DNA of 64,000 nucleotides from Hyphomonadaceae bacterium (lineage in GTDB: Bacteria; Pseudomonadota; Alphaproteobacteria; Caulobacterales; Hyphomonadaceae), in NCBI GenBank assembly GCA_022844345.1, contig JALHLU010000002.1:413028-477027 (forward strand), read 5' to 3'. Shown in pieces: positions 46,901 to 57,342 of this stretch. Made by a program: the position numbers and the translations under genes. Under the pieces are notes generated by a model, which ran no database searches, was not told the origin of the DNA, and saw only the letters and a list, made by a program, of their open reading frames with translations. Every line of letters starts with the position of its first letter. Position 1 is the first letter of the stretch.

Positions 46901-48560
46901 GGTGCGCCATTCGACGCCGGGCGTCGGCCTCATCTCGCCGCCGCCGCACCACGACATCTATTCGATCGAGGATCTCGCCCAGCTGATCCATGACCTCAAG
47001 AATGTGAACCCGGTCGCGCGGATTTCCGTGAAGCTGGTGTCCGAGGTGGGCGTGGGCACGGTCGCGGCGGGCGTCTCGAAGGCGCGCGCGGACCATGTGA
47101 CGATCTCGGGTTTCGAAGGCGGCACGGGCGCATCGCCGCTGACATCGCTGACCCATGCCGGATCTCCGTGGGAGATCGGCCTGGCGGAGACGCAGCAGAC
47201 GCTGGTGCTGAACGAGCTGCGCGGACGTATCGCCGTGCAGGTTGATGGCGGGCTGCGCACGGGGCGGGATGTCGCCATTGGCGCGCTGCTGGGAGCCGAC
47301 GAGTTCGGCTTCTCGACGGCGCCGCTGATCGCCTCGGGCTGCATCATGATGCGCAAGTGCCATCTCAACACCTGCCCGGTCGGCGTTGCAACGCAGGACC
47401 CGGTGCTGCGCGCGCGCTTCACGGGCCAGCCGGAGCACGTGATCAACTACTTCTTCTTCGTCGCTGAAGAACTTCGCGAGATCATGGCGAAGATGGGCTT
47501 CCGCAAGGTTGAGGAGATGGTCGGCCGTGTCGACCTGATCGACATGCGCAAGGCCGTGGACCACTGGAAGGCCAAAGGCATCGATCTGTCGAAGATCCTT
47601 TACCAGCCCCAGCCGAAAGCGGGCGTGGCGATCAAGGTGTCCGAGACGCAGGACCACGGGCTGGAAGGCGCACTCGATCACAAGCTGATCAAGGCGGCCA
47701 AGGCTGCGCTGGCGAAGACGCCGAAGCCTGTGCAGGTGAGCAAGACGATCAAGAACGTGAACCGCACGGTCGGCGCGATGCTGTCTGGCGAGGTCGCGCG
47801 CAAGTTCGGTCATGCCGGCCTGCCCGACGACACGATCCAGATCGCGCTCATCGGCGTGGCGGGCCAGAGCTTTGCCGCTTTCCTCGCGCGTGGCATTACT
47901 TTGAACCTTGTTGGCGATGCGAATGACTATGTCGGCAAGGGCCTGTCGGGCGGTCGCGTGATCGTTCGCCAGCCAGGCAGCGTGAAGCGCGACCCGACCG
48001 AGAACATCATTGTGGGCAACACGGTTCTCTATGGCGCGATCGCAGGCGAGGCCTATTTCGAAGGCGTGGCAGGCGAGCGCTTTGCCGTGCGCAATTCGGG
48101 CGCCGTCGCTGTCGTCGAGGGGTGTGGCGATCATGGCTGCGAATACATGACCGGCGGGGTCGTCGCAGTTCTTGGCCACACCGGCCGCAACTTCGCGGCC
48201 GGCATGTCGGGCGGCGTGGCCTACGTCTATGACCAGGACGGAACGTTCGCCGATCGCTGCAACAAGGCGATGGTCGCGCTGCAGCCGGTGAAGGCCGGCG
48301 GCGATGGCGACAACGCTCCGCAGCAGCGCAGCCTGTCGGTCGAGAGCAACGGCATGGGCGACATGCTGGCGTTCGACGCCGAGCGCCTGCGCATCCTGAT
48401 CGAGCGGCACCTGCTGCACACGGGAAGCGCCCGGGCGAAGGCGCTTCTGGCCGACTGGGACAAGTCGCTGGGCAAATTCATCAAGGTCATGCCGACAGAC
48501 TATGCGCGGGCGCTTCTCGACATGAAGAGCGCAGCCCACGCCACAGTCGCGGCCGAGTAG
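43911..48560 (+). CDS. gltB: Glutamate synthase (NADPH) large subunit
   Basis: 1549 residues, normal length. It makes two glutamates from glutamine and 2-oxoglutarate together with GltD. The class II amidotransferase Cys is Cys25 in HDACGVGFI, which becomes the N-terminus after removal of 24 residues. The synthase domain has the [18 protein letters not shown] block (FMN site) and the 3Fe-4S cysteines in [15 protein letters not shown]. The C-terminal beta-helix domain carries [11 protein letters not shown]. The ATG lies 273 bp after the hotdog gene, and gltD follows by 18 bp. Confidence 0.98.
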   Translation: MATGLPFKPPGAQGLYDPRNEHDACGVGFIADVKGRKSNAIVAQGLQILVNIDHRGAVGADPLLGDGAGILIQIPDALFRDWAKGAKVELPKPGDYAVAMCFLPQDEPARDFAMNQFANYLAKSKQILLGWRDVPTDLAGIGEAVIASMPVIKQAIIAKGSPAMDQDAFERKLLAIRKETQNPLAEIAKKKDLPGLTELYMPSLSTRTIVYKGLLLAGQVGTFYTDLTNPKCESALALVHQRFSTNTFPSWKLAHPYRFIAHNGEINTVRGNVNWMYARRRSMESALLGADLDKMWPLIPHGQSDTACLDNALELLVAGGYPLAHAMMMLIPEAWAGHPQMDAERRAFYEYHAALMEPWDGPAAIAFTDGRQIGATLDRNGLRPARFIVTDDDQVILASESGVLPIPESKIVRKWRLQPGKMLLIDLEQGRIIEDAEIKSAVAGKHPYESWLHEMQFKLSELSDPEEPEGPAQPNGNVSLLDRQQAFGYTQEDLSFFLEPMGTLGDDPIGSMGSDTPIAVLSRKPKLLYNYFKQNFAQVTNPPIDPIREELVMSLVSMIGPRPNLLGLAAGTHKRLEVAQPILTNADLEKIRSISELVDGAFRTATIDITWDAKEGAAGLKAAIERIRLEATEHVLQDINILILSDRAVSADRIPVPALLALSAVHHKLVRQGLRMQVGLVVETGEAREVHHFCTLAGYGAEAVNPYLAFETLEQIRQNEGIQLSAKDVKKNYIKAVGKGILKVMSKMGISTYQSYCGAQIFDAVGLSSDLIAEYFTGTATTIEGAGLNEIGEEAVRRHQAAFGDNPVYRDLLDVGGDYAYRLRGEDHAWTPDSVAKLQHAVRGNVSADYAAFAQTINEQNERLLTIRGLMELKFADTPVPIDEVEPAVDIVKRFATGAMSFGSISREAHTNLAIAMNRIGGRSNTGEGGEEPDRFKPMKNGDSMRSRIKQVASGRFGVTAEYLVNADDIQIKMAQGAKPGEGGQLPGHKVDANIAKVRHSTPGVGLISPPPHHDIYSIEDLAQLIHDLKNVNPVARISVKLVSEVGVGTVAAGVSKARADHVTISGFEGGTGASPLTSLTHAGSPWEIGLAETQQTLVLNELRGRIAVQVDGGLRTGRDVAIGALLGADEFGFSTAPLIASGCIMMRKCHLNTCPVGVATQDPVLRARFTGQPEHVINYFFFVAEELREIMAKMGFRKVEEMVGRVDLIDMRKAVDHWKAKGIDLSKILYQPQPKAGVAIKVSETQDHGLEGALDHKLIKAAKAALAKTPKPVQVSKTIKNVNRTVGAMLSGEVARKFGHAGLPDDTIQIALIGVAGQSFAAFLARGITLNLVGDANDYVGKGLSGGRVIVRQPGSVKRDPTENIIVGNTVLYGAIAGEAYFEGVAGERFAVRNSGAVAVVEGCGDHGCEYMTGGVVAVLGHTGRNFAAGMSGGVAYVYDQDGTFADRCNKAMVALQPVKAGGDGDNAPQQRSLSVESNGMGDMLAFDAERLRILIERHLLHTGSARAKALLADWDKSLGKFIKVMPTDYARALLDMKSAAHATVAAE

Positions 48561-48578
48561 AGTTCAGGGAGCAAGCAT

Positions 48579-50054
48579 ATGGGCAAGCCCACCGGCTTCC
48601 TCGAGTTCGACAGACAGGAGCGCGGCTACGAAAAGCCCGACGCCCGCAAGAAGAACTATTCCGAGTTCCTGAAGCGCATGGACAATGCGGAAATCCGCAC
48701 ACAGGCCGCGCGCTGCATGGATTGCGGGATTCCGTTCTGCCAGGGCACGGGTTCGGTTGCGCCGGGCACGCCGGGCTGTCCCGTCAACAACCAGATTCCC
48801 GACTGGAACAATCTGGTCTATCGCGACCACTGGCAGGCCGCGCTGGTGAATCTGCACTCCACCAACAATTTCCCGGAGTTCACCGGCCGCATCTGCCCCG
48901 CTCCATGCGAGGCGTCGTGCGTGCTGAACATCAGCGACAACCCGGTGTCGATCAAATCGATCGAGTGCGAGATCGTGGACCGTGGCTGGGATGAAGGCTG
49001 GATCAAGCCGCTGACGGCGCCGCGCGGCACGGGCAAGCGTATCGCCATCGTCGGCTCGGGTCCGGCGGGACTTGCCTGCGCCCAGCAGCTTGCCCGCGCC
49101 GGGCATTCGCCGACCGTTTTCGAGAAGTCGGACCGCGTCGGCGGCCTGCTCCGCTATGGCATCCCCGACTTCAAGATGGAAAAATACCTGATCGACAAAC
49201 GTGTTCGTCAGATGGAAAGCGAGGGCGTGATCTTCCGCACGCGCCTCAATGTCGGGATCGATGTGACGGTGCAGCGCCTGCTTGATGATTACCAGGTCAT
49301 CGTGCTGGCCGGCGGAGCAGAGCTGCCGCGCGACTTGCCCGTACCCGGCCGCGAACTGGACGGCGTCCACTTCGCCATGGATTTCCTGACGCAGCAGAAC
49401 AAGCGCGTTGCAGGCGACGATGAAAAGACGGCAGCGCCCGGCGGCACGATCAACGCCAAGGGCAAGCATGTGATCGTGATCGGCGGCGGCGACACGGGCT
49501 CCGATTGCATCGGCACGTCGAACCGCCATGGCGCAGCGTCGGTGACGCAGCTCGAAATCATGCCGAAGCCTCCCAGCAAGGAGAACAAGGCGCTGACCTG
49601 GCCCGACTGGCCGCTGAAGCTGCGCACTTCGTCCTCGCATGAAGAAGGCTGCGAGCGGGACTTTGCGGTGGTGACCAAGCGCGCGATTGGCGAGGGCGGC
49701 AAGGTGAAGGCGCTTGTCTGCGCCCGCGTCGAATGGGTGCGCGGGCCGAAGGGCATGGAGATGAAGGAGGTGGAAGGTTCCGAGTTCGAACTGAAAGCCG
49801 ATCTCGTTCTTCTCGCTATGGGCTTTGTTGGCCCGCTGGCGCCGGGGCTGGTCGACCAGTCGACGGCGGCGCTCGATCCGCGCGGCAATGTTGCGGCCAA
49901 TACCGACGACTACAAGACCAGCGCCGAGCGCATCTTCACCTGTGGCGACATGCGTCGCGGCCAATCCCTGGTCGTCTGGGCGATCCGGGAAGGCCGCCAG
50001 TGCGCCCGTTCCGTGGACGAGTATCTGATGGGCGTCAGCAACCTGCCAAGATAG
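48579..50054 (+). CDS. gltD: Glutamate synthase small subunit
   Basis: 491 residues. It supplies electrons from NADPH through FAD and two 4Fe-4S clusters. The N-terminal cluster cysteines are in [16 protein letters not shown] and CPAPCEASC; the FAD site is [12 protein letters not shown] and the NADPH site [13 protein letters not shown]. The ATG has GGGAGC upstream. It shares overall architecture with the next gene (50218), which is a longer, divergent relative. Confidence 0.98.
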   Translation: MGKPTGFLEFDRQERGYEKPDARKKNYSEFLKRMDNAEIRTQAARCMDCGIPFCQGTGSVAPGTPGCPVNNQIPDWNNLVYRDHWQAALVNLHSTNNFPEFTGRICPAPCEASCVLNISDNPVSIKSIECEIVDRGWDEGWIKPLTAPRGTGKRIAIVGSGPAGLACAQQLARAGHSPTVFEKSDRVGGLLRYGIPDFKMEKYLIDKRVRQMESEGVIFRTRLNVGIDVTVQRLLDDYQVIVLAGGAELPRDLPVPGRELDGVHFAMDFLTQQNKRVAGDDEKTAAPGGTINAKGKHVIVIGGGDTGSDCIGTSNRHGAASVTQLEIMPKPPSKENKALTWPDWPLKLRTSSSHEEGCERDFAVVTKRAIGEGGKVKALVCARVEWVRGPKGMEMKEVEGSEFELKADLVLLAMGFVGPLAPGLVDQSTAALDPRGNVAANTDDYKTSAERIFTCGDMRRGQSLVVWAIREGRQCARSVDEYLMGVSNLPR

Positions 50055-50217
50055 CGCAACACCAGTAGACGCCCGCATTAGCCGGAGTAAGGTCCACCTC
50101 GAAGCGGACTCCCCTCTGCTTCGTGTAGAGGCCGACCCGGACGTGTTCGCGACTGCGGCATAGGGTTATTGCCACAGCGAACAGATCACCCCGGGCGACA
50201 CAAGCCGCGGACCAACA

Positions 50218-52035
50218 ATGGTTGGTCACGCAAGCAGACGGGGGCGTGCATTGCAGGCGACGGACATTTCGCGTCCCGAATACTTTCTCAAGGTAGTCGA
50301 CTGCCAGTTGGCCTGTCCCGCGCACACGCCCGTGCCCGAATACATCCGCCTGATCGCGGACGGGCGCTATACAGACGCCTACATGATCAACTGGAAGTCG
50401 AACGTCTTCCCCGGAATCCTGGGTCGAACGTGCGACCGGCCATGCGAGCCCGCCTGCCGAAGGGGACGCGTCGAAGAGGAGCCGGTGGCGATCTGCCGCC
50501 TGAAGAGGGTGGCGGCCGACAACAAGTCGGACATCTCCGCACGCCTGCCCAAGGCCGCCCCGAAGAACGGAAAGAAGATTGCCTGTATCGGCGCCGGACC
50601 CGCCTCTCTCACAGTCGCAAGAGACCTCGCCCCGCTTGGCTATGAAGTCCACGTCTATGACGCGGACAAGAAGGCTGGCGGCATGATCCGCAGCCAGATC
50701 CCCCGCTTCCGCCTTCCCGAAGAAGTGATTGACGAGGAGGTTGGTTACATCACGGCGCTTGGGCCCGTGATGCACCTTGAAAGGCGGATCGACAGCCTGA
50801 AGTCGCTGCTGAAGGAGGGCTACGACGCCATCTTCGTCGGCACAGGCGCCCCGCGCGGCCGCGATCTCGACCTGCCCGGCAGGAAGGAAGCCGCCGCAAA
50901 CATCCATATCGGCATCGACTGGCTCTCCAACGTCTCGTTCGAGCACACCAACAAGATCGGCAGGCGCGTGATCGTGCTGGGTGGCGGCAACACAGCGATG
51001 GATTGCTGCCGTACGGCCCGCCGCCTTGGCGGGGAAGACGTGAAAGTCATCGTCCGCTCTGGCTTCGAGGAAATGAAGGCCTCGCCCTGGGAGAAGGAAG
51101 ACGCGATCGGCGAGGACATTCCGATCCTGAACTATCTCGTGCCCAAGGCCTTCATCCATGAGGGCGGCAGACTCACCGGCATGACGTTCGAGAAGGTGAA
51201 GGCCGAGAAGGACGCCAAGGGCCGCCGGCAGCTCGTCCCAACCGGCGAACCTGACCAGCACTTCGAATGTGATGATGTGCTCGTCGCGGTGGGGCAGGAA
51301 AACGCCTTCCCGTGGATTGAACGCGATATCGGCATGGCGTTCGACAAGTGGGACATGCCGGTCGTTCACCAGGAAACGATGCAGTCGACCATTCCCAATG
51401 TCTTCTTCGGCGGGGACGCCGCCTTCGGACCCAAGAACATCATCTGGGCCGTGGCGCATGGCCACTCAGCGGCCGTCTCGATCGACATGTTTCTCAACGA
51501 TCAGGACATCGCTGTTCGTCCGCCGCCGGGCGTCACCGTCATCTCCCAGAAGATGGGCATCCACGAGTGGAGCTATGACAACGATATCGCCAACGACCGG
51601 CGCTACAAGGTTCCGCATCGCGACAAGGCGCAGTCGCTGAAGGACGTGAAGGCCGAAGTCGAGCTGGGCTTCGACCAGGGCCTCGGCTTCAAGGAGGCGC
51701 AACGCTGTCTCAACTGCGACGTGCAGACCGTGTTCACCGCCAAGGTTTGCATCGAGTGTGACGCCTGCGTCGATATCTGCCCGATGGACTGCATCACCTT
51801 CACCGACGATGGCGAGGAGGCGGAGCTGCGAACGCGGTTGAAGGCCCCCGCTCTCAATCTCGGGCAGGATCTCTATGTCGCCGATGGCCTGCCCACGGGG
51901 CGCGTCATGGTGAAGGACGAGGATGTTTGCCTCCACTGCGGCCTCTGCGCCGAGCGCTGCCCCACAGGCGCGTGGGACATGCAGAAATACCTGATCGACA
52001 TCACGCAGGCAGGACCAAAATGCCGGACACGCTGA
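50218..52035 (+). CDS. GltD-like FAD/4Fe-4S NAD(P) oxidoreductase with C-terminal ferredoxin domain (KorC-like)
   Basis: 605 residues. The order of parts is: GltD-type N-terminal cluster site (CQLACPAHT, then CDRPCEPACRRG, residues ~29-80), FAD site CIGAGPASL (about 122), NAD(P) site VLGGGNTAMDC, and a C-terminal two-cluster ferredoxin domain (CIECDACVDICPMDC and CLHCGLCAERCP). This is a full electron path between NAD(P)H and low-potential Fe-S centres. The stop overlaps the start of korA by 16 bp, so it very likely serves the 2-oxoacid oxidoreductase encoded next, like KorC described in Thauera. The start at 50218 is the first ATG; the first ~15 residues look unconserved. Confidence 0.88.
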   Translation: MVGHASRRGRALQATDISRPEYFLKVVDCQLACPAHTPVPEYIRLIADGRYTDAYMINWKSNVFPGILGRTCDRPCEPACRRGRVEEEPVAICRLKRVAADNKSDISARLPKAAPKNGKKIACIGAGPASLTVARDLAPLGYEVHVYDADKKAGGMIRSQIPRFRLPEEVIDEEVGYITALGPVMHLERRIDSLKSLLKEGYDAIFVGTGAPRGRDLDLPGRKEAAANIHIGIDWLSNVSFEHTNKIGRRVIVLGGGNTAMDCCRTARRLGGEDVKVIVRSGFEEMKASPWEKEDAIGEDIPILNYLVPKAFIHEGGRLTGMTFEKVKAEKDAKGRRQLVPTGEPDQHFECDDVLVAVGQENAFPWIERDIGMAFDKWDMPVVHQETMQSTIPNVFFGGDAAFGPKNIIWAVAHGHSAAVSIDMFLNDQDIAVRPPPGVTVISQKMGIHEWSYDNDIANDRRYKVPHRDKAQSLKDVKAEVELGFDQGLGFKEAQRCLNCDVQTVFTAKVCIECDACVDICPMDCITFTDDGEEAELRTRLKAPALNLGQDLYVADGLPTGRVMVKDEDVCLHCGLCAERCPTGAWDMQKYLIDITQAGPKCRTR

Positions 52036-53897
52036 CACAGGCCGCCAGCAGCAGGCCGGCGCCGCTCGCGGCGGTAAACGACTTCGTGGTGAAGTTCGCC
52101 AACGTGAACGGCTCAGGTTCGGCCTCGGCCAATGGCTTGTTCGCCAAGTCGATCATCCGCATGGGCGTGCCCGTGGCGGCGCGCAACATCTTCCCGTCGA
52201 ACATCCAGGGCCTGCCGACCTGGTACGAAGTGCGCGTGTCAGGCGCGGGCCATCTTGGCCGGCGGGGCGGCGTCGACCTCGCCGTGCCGCTGAACCCTCA
52301 GACATGGGACGACGATGTGAAGGAGATCAGCCCGGGCGGTTATCTCTTCTACGACTCGACCAAGCCGCTGCCCGCGTCCAAATTCCGGGACGACATCAAC
52401 ATCATCGGCGTGCCGCTGACGGCGATCTGCAACGAGGCCTACAAGCTTCCGCGCGAGCGGCAGCTGTTCAAGAACATCTGCTATGTCGGCGCGCTTTCCT
52501 GGCTGATCAGCATTGATCGAGCCGTGATCGAACAGTTGCTGAAGGAAGAGTTCGCCTCGAAACCCAAACTGATCGGCGCCAACCTCAACGCGTTCAATCT
52601 GGGGCGCGACTGGGCGAAGGCGAACCTGCAGCCCATCGGCCTGCAATTGCAGAAATCCGACGCGGTGGGCGACCGCATTTTCGTCGAAGGCAATGCAGCG
52701 GCGGCCCTTGGCGCAGTCTATGGCGGGGCCACCGTCTGCGCCTGGTACCCCATCACGCCGTCCACCTCGCTGGCCGAAGCCTTCACAGGCTATTGCGAGG
52801 ATTTTCGCACCGCAGAGGACGGCTCGAAGAACTACGCCATCGTGCAGGGCGAGGATGAGATCGCCTCGATCGGCATCGTGGTTGGCGCTGGCTGGAATGG
52901 CGCACGCGCATTCACCTGCACATCGGGGCCGGGTATTTCGCTGATGAACGAGTTCATCGGCCTCAGCTACTTTGCCGAAATCCCGGCCGTGATTTTCGAT
53001 GTCCAGCGCGGCGGCCCCTCGACTGGCATGCCGACGCGCACACAGCAGTCCGATATTCTGCTCGCAGCCTACGCCAGCCATGGCGACACCAAGCATGTCC
53101 TGCTTCTGCCCAGCGATCCGGGCGAATGCTTCACCATGGGCGCGCAGGCGTTCGATCTGGCCGACCGGTTGCAGAGCACGGTTTTCGTCATGCTCGACCT
53201 TGATATCGGCATGCAGGAATGGCTGTGCGAGCCATTCAAGTGGGACGACGCAAAACAACTCGACCGCGGGAAAGTGATGACCGCTGAACAGCTGGAGGCC
53301 GGCGCGTTCTTTGGCCGCTACACGGATGTCGATGGCGACGGCATTCCCTTCCGTACCTATCCTGGGACGCATCCGACCAAGGGCGCTTACTTCACGCGCG
53401 GCACATCGCGCAATCGCATGGCCGGCTACTCGGAAAAGGGCGTCGACTATCAGGACAATATGGAGCGGCTGCTGAAGAAGTTTCACGCGGCAGCGACGCT
53501 CGTGCCCGGTCCTGTGCTCCGCCTCGCGCGCGAGAAGACGCGGATTGGCGCCATCTACTTCGGTTCGACGACGCCAGCGATGCATGAGGCGCTAGAGGCG
53601 CTGGAGGCTGCCGGCCACCATATCGACGCCATGCGCGTGCGCGCCTTCCCCTTCAGCCAGGACGTCTACGACTTCATCCACGCCCACGACGAGATCTGCG
53701 TGGTGGAACAAAACCGCGATGCGCAATTGCGCTCGCTGCTGATGATCGAAGGCGGCATCGACGCGTCGCACCTCACCTCAATCCTCCACTATGACGGCAC
53801 GCCGATCACGGCGCGCTTCCTGTTCGACGCCATCGGCAAGCGGCTGGAAGCCCGCAAGGCGACGCGGCAGATTACGGAAAAGGGTCCCCGCCAATGA
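52020..53897 (+). CDS. korA: 2-oxoacid:acceptor oxidoreductase, alpha (fused gamma-alpha) subunit
   Basis: 625 residues from the ATG at 52020, inside the end of the previous gene. Residues ~15-190 are the gamma domain (FANVNGSGSASANGLFAKS, RRGGVDLAVPL) and the rest is the pyrimidine-binding alpha domain (ATVCAWYPITPSTSLAEAF, VQGEDEIASIGIVVGAGW, TSGPGISLMNEF, PTRTQQSDILLA). It oxidatively decarboxylates a 2-oxoacid, most likely 2-oxoglutarate, to the acyl-CoA with low-potential electrons. Overlaps korB by 4 bp. Confidence 0.93.
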   Translation: MPDTLTQAASSRPAPLAAVNDFVVKFANVNGSGSASANGLFAKSIIRMGVPVAARNIFPSNIQGLPTWYEVRVSGAGHLGRRGGVDLAVPLNPQTWDDDVKEISPGGYLFYDSTKPLPASKFRDDINIIGVPLTAICNEAYKLPRERQLFKNICYVGALSWLISIDRAVIEQLLKEEFASKPKLIGANLNAFNLGRDWAKANLQPIGLQLQKSDAVGDRIFVEGNAAAALGAVYGGATVCAWYPITPSTSLAEAFTGYCEDFRTAEDGSKNYAIVQGEDEIASIGIVVGAGWNGARAFTCTSGPGISLMNEFIGLSYFAEIPAVIFDVQRGGPSTGMPTRTQQSDILLAAYASHGDTKHVLLLPSDPGECFTMGAQAFDLADRLQSTVFVMLDLDIGMQEWLCEPFKWDDAKQLDRGKVMTAEQLEAGAFFGRYTDVDGDGIPFRTYPGTHPTKGAYFTRGTSRNRMAGYSEKGVDYQDNMERLLKKFHAAATLVPGPVLRLAREKTRIGAIYFGSTTPAMHEALEALEAAGHHIDAMRVRAFPFSQDVYDFIHAHDEICVVEQNRDAQLRSLLMIEGGIDASHLTSILHYDGTPITARFLFDAIGKRLEARKATRQITEKGPRQ

Positions 53898-54949
53898 CCT
53901 ACATCGTCAAACCCAAGCTGCATCACCCCAGCCTGCCGAAAAACGATCTCGGCTTCACCCGGCGCGACTATGAGGGGCGGATTTCCACGCTGTGCGCAGG
54001 GTGCGGGCACGACTCGATCAGCGCGGCGATCATCCAGGCGTGCTGGGAGCTTTCGATCCAGCCCCATCGGCTCGCAAAGATTTCCGGCATCGGCTGTTCG
54101 TCCAAGACGCCGGACTATTTCCTGAGTCAGAGCCATGGCTTCAACAGCGTGCACGGCCGCATGCCGAGCGTGCTCACCGGCGCCAATCTTGCCAATCGTG
54201 ACCTGATCTATCTGGGCGTCTCCGGCGATGGCGACTCGGCCTCCATCGGTCTCGGCCAGTTCGCGCACTCGATCCGGCGTGGCGTCAACATGAGCTACAT
54301 TGTCGAGAACAACGGCGTCTACGGCCTCACCAAGGGCCAGTTCTCGGCGACATCCGACAAGGGATCGAAGTCGAAGAAGGGCGTCGAGAACACAGAATCC
54401 GGCATCGACCTCGTCGCCCTCGCCCTGCAACTCGGCGCCACCTATGTCGGCCGCTCATTCTCGGGCGACAAGGACCAGCTGGTTCCACTGATCAAGGGTG
54501 CGGTCAGCCATCATGGGCCTGCCTTTCTCGATGTGATCAGTCCGTGCGTAGCGTTCAACAACCACGCCGGATCAACCAAGAGCTTCGACTATGTGCGCGA
54601 GCACAATGAAGCGGTGAACAGACTTGACGTCATTCTCGGCCGCGCGCCGATCACCACCGAATACCGCCCCGGCGAACTTCGCGAGGTGACGCAGCATGAC
54701 GGGTCGGTCCTGCGGCTGCGCAAGCTGCATGACGACTATGATCCGACCAACAGGATCGCCGCCGCCAACTACCTGCAGGAACGCCACGCAGAGGGCGAGA
54801 TCGTGACCGGCCTGCTCTTTGTCGATCCCGACGCAACCGACCTGCACGACCGGCTTGGCACGACCGCCCAGCCGCTCAACCAGCTGGGCGCGTCTGATCT
54901 GACCCCGGGGGCGCAAGCTCTGGCGAAGATCAACGCCGGACTACGGTAG
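53894..54949 (+). CDS. korB: 2-oxoacid:acceptor oxidoreductase, beta (TPP) subunit
   Basis: 351 residues. The TPP-binding and 4Fe-4S region is present: CAGCGHDSISAAI, GIGCSSKTPDYF, GVSGDGDSASIGLGQF and NNGVYGLTKGQ (Mg-TPP motif GDG...NN). The cluster Cys set is completed by one further Cys in SPCVAFNNH. It has no ferredoxin domain of its own, consistent with the separate Fe-S protein at 50218. It ends 2 bp from the convergent kinase gene without a visible terminator. Confidence 0.94.
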   Translation: MTYIVKPKLHHPSLPKNDLGFTRRDYEGRISTLCAGCGHDSISAAIIQACWELSIQPHRLAKISGIGCSSKTPDYFLSQSHGFNSVHGRMPSVLTGANLANRDLIYLGVSGDGDSASIGLGQFAHSIRRGVNMSYIVENNGVYGLTKGQFSATSDKGSKSKKGVENTESGIDLVALALQLGATYVGRSFSGDKDQLVPLIKGAVSHHGPAFLDVISPCVAFNNHAGSTKSFDYVREHNEAVNRLDVILGRAPITTEYRPGELREVTQHDGSVLRLRKLHDDYDPTNRIAAANYLQERHAEGEIVTGLLFVDPDATDLHDRLGTTAQPLNQLGASDLTPGAQALAKINAGLR

Positions 54950-54951
54950 GA

Positions 54952-57342
54952 TCAGCGCAGCGGCCCCATTGCTGAGAGCGGACCGCCCGCATCGCAGATT
55001 GCAATCCTCGCCTGCAGACCGGGCATGAACGCCTTGTAGAACTCGATCAGGCGCCCGGCTGCATCCGCCTTGGCGAAGCGGGCTTCGGCGCCCGTGAATG
55101 ACTTGCACGCTAGCGTTCGATCTCCCGCCTGCTTGGCGATCTGCCCGAGCGTCAGTTCGCTCCACCCGGCATGAACGCCAGAGCTGGTCTCGTCCATATC
55201 GGCGATACGCGCGGCGAGAATGCGTTTCTGTTCAGCGATGGCTTCCTCGAAGCGGCCCACATTTCCGAGGTGCTGGGAATAGGTTTCGGCGACCATGAAG
55301 GCCATCACGCTAGCCGAGTCGTCCTTGTCAGCAATCGCCATGAGGCGGCGGGCAGACGATTGCGCGCTGAACAGCAGGTCTTCCGCCTCGATCTGCTTGT
55401 CGATCCTTGCGGCCGCCGAATAGGCGTCGGCCCCCATCCAGCCGATCTGGTAAAGCAGGTCCGGATTGCCCGGGTCCCTGGCTGCAACCGCAACCATAGC
55501 GTCGTGCGCGGTCCGCATCACCGGATAGCCTTCCGCATCGAGCCCCATGAGCGACCACGCCAGGCCGCGATTGTAGAGCGCCCAGGCCCGCTCGATGGCG
55601 GCCCGATCGCTTTCCTTCTCCGGTGCAGGCCACGTATCAATCATGGCCTCGTGACGCCCGACTGCAGCAATTAGCGCCTCGAACTCTTCATTGCCTGCGA
55701 AGCGCTCCATGTCTGCGCGATTGAGATCTGTCTCGGCCAGTCGCCATTGCATATCGCGATCACTCGCATCGACTCGCGCGAGCGCAGCGCGGCCCGTCTC
55801 CACATGGCCCAACGCCTTTTCTGGATCACTGTCGTTGAAGAAGGCTATCAGACTGAGAATCGCGTTGATCCTCCCCTCAAGAGCAGCAATCGCCGGTTCA
55901 TCGCCAGAGCTGCCGCGGATATCGGCAAGCATCTGTGCGGCTTTCTCAAGATTGGGCTTGGCCGACAGGTCCTGTCCGAGGTTGCGCTGCATCGGCGAGC
56001 CCTGGATTTCCGCCAGCTTCACCAGACCGCGCGCCGTCTCGATCATCAACGCACGATCCTGCCCGGCCGACTGGGATAACGCGTCGAGATAGCCTTGCGC
56101 TTCTGCTGCAAGGTCCGCCCGCGCGGTCGTATTGCCCGGCACAACGCGCAGTTGTTCGTCCAGATCGAAGAGCATGTAGTTCGCGAGCTTGCGCACATCA
56201 TCGAAGCGCTGCGCCTCCGCCGCGCGTGCGCGATCCGCCAGATACCAGGCAGCGCCCGTCGCCACGAAGGCGCAGACGAGCAGGACGAGGGCTGCCGCCG
56301 CCACGGAGGCCGCGACGCGATGGCGCCCGAGGAATTTTCCGAACGCATAGCCTGCGCCCTGGCCATAGGCCGAGACCGGGCGGCCATCGCGCCACGCCTT
56401 GAGATCGGCAGCGAAAAGGTCCACCGAGGCGTAGCGGTCCTCCGGCGTCGGCGCCGTTGCGCGTACAAGGATGGCGGAGAGTTCCTTGTCCGCCTTGCCT
56501 CTCTCAAGAAGCTTTTCTGACAGCTTGCCGAGCGAGTAGACGTCGGCAACGGTCGTCGGCTCGGCCCCCGTCATGCGCTCGGGCGCGGCGTAGCCAGGCG
56601 TGAGGCTCAGCGTGTGAAGCGAGCCGGAACCTTCGGACGTGCGGGCGGGCGCATCAGTCGCGCCCTTGGGCCGCGCGATTCCGAAGTCGATCAGCTTGGC
56701 GACGCCGTTGTTCGTCACCATGACGTTTGACGGCGTGATGTCGCGATGGACGATCAGGTTGGCATGCGCGAACGACACGGCCGCGCATGCCTGTAGAAGC
56801 ATGTCGATCCGCTGACTACGCGTTGCGCCGGACTCTTCAGCCCAGGCAAGTAGCGGCCGCCCCTCGACATACTCCATGATGATGTAGGGCGAGCCGTCTT
56901 CAGTCGATCCGCCGTCGAACAGCTGGGCGATGTTGGGATGGCGCAGCTGGGCGAGTATCTGCCGCTCGCGGCGGAAGCGCTCCACAAGTCGTTCGGACAG
57001 AAGGCCCGGGCGTATGATCTTCACCGCCGCGATATGATCGAAATCGCCCCTGTCGCGCCGCGCGAGGTAGACCGACCCCATGCCGCCCGAGCCGATACGC
57101 TCCGTGATCACATACCCGGCAAGCCGCTTGGGAGGAGGCGGCTCCGCGCCCATGGACGCCACCGCGCCGCCCGTGCGCATGGTCACTTCCTGTTCAGCAG
57201 CGACGAACGTGCGCAAGCGCGCGAGCAGCTCGGCACGCCCGGCCGTCCGGGCAGCAAGCCAGGCGTCGGGGTCCGCCGGCTCCGCCTCAAGGAATTCCTC
57301 GAAAAGCGCCAGCGCCTCGCGTTCAAGCGCGATGTCTGTCAT
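54952..57342 (-). CDS. Ser/Thr protein kinase with transmembrane segment and TPR-like C-terminus
   Basis: 796 residues. A Hanks-type kinase domain lies at about 77-325: IGSGGMGSVYLARR, Lys108 in AAVKII, HRDITPSNVMV (199-209) and IDFG (218-221). A membrane segment spans about 343-369, and the C-terminal ~420 residues are helical repeats of TPR type, probably periplasmic. Its start overlaps the ECF sigma factor stop by 4 bp (ATGA). Such sigma/kinase pairs suggest that the kinase modifies or regulates the sigma factor or its output; this is inference from linkage. Confidence 0.92.
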   Translation of the reverse strand: MTDIALEREALALFEEFLEAEPADPDAWLAARTAGRAELLARLRTFVAAEQEVTMRTGGAVASMGAEPPPPKRLAGYVITERIGSGGMGSVYLARRDRGDFDHIAAVKIIRPGLLSERLVERFRRERQILAQLRHPNIAQLFDGGSTEDGSPYIIMEYVEGRPLLAWAEESGATRSQRIDMLLQACAAVSFAHANLIVHRDITPSNVMVTNNGVAKLIDFGIARPKGATDAPARTSEGSGSLHTLSLTPGYAAPERMTGAEPTTVADVYSLGKLSEKLLERGKADKELSAILVRATAPTPEDRYASVDLFAADLKAWRDGRPVSAYGQGAGYAFGKFLGRHRVAASVAAAALVLLVCAFVATGAAWYLADRARAAEAQRFDDVRKLANYMLFDLDEQLRVVPGNTTARADLAAEAQGYLDALSQSAGQDRALMIETARGLVKLAEIQGSPMQRNLGQDLSAKPNLEKAAQMLADIRGSSGDEPAIAALEGRINAILSLIAFFNDSDPEKALGHVETGRAALARVDASDRDMQWRLAETDLNRADMERFAGNEEFEALIAAVGRHEAMIDTWPAPEKESDRAAIERAWALYNRGLAWSLMGLDAEGYPVMRTAHDAMVAVAARDPGNPDLLYQIGWMGADAYSAAARIDKQIEAEDLLFSAQSSARRLMAIADKDDSASVMAFMVAETYSQHLGNVGRFEEAIAEQKRILAARIADMDETSSGVHAGWSELTLGQIAKQAGDRTLACKSFTGAEARFAKADAAGRLIEFYKAFMPGLQARIAICDAGGPLSAMGPLR

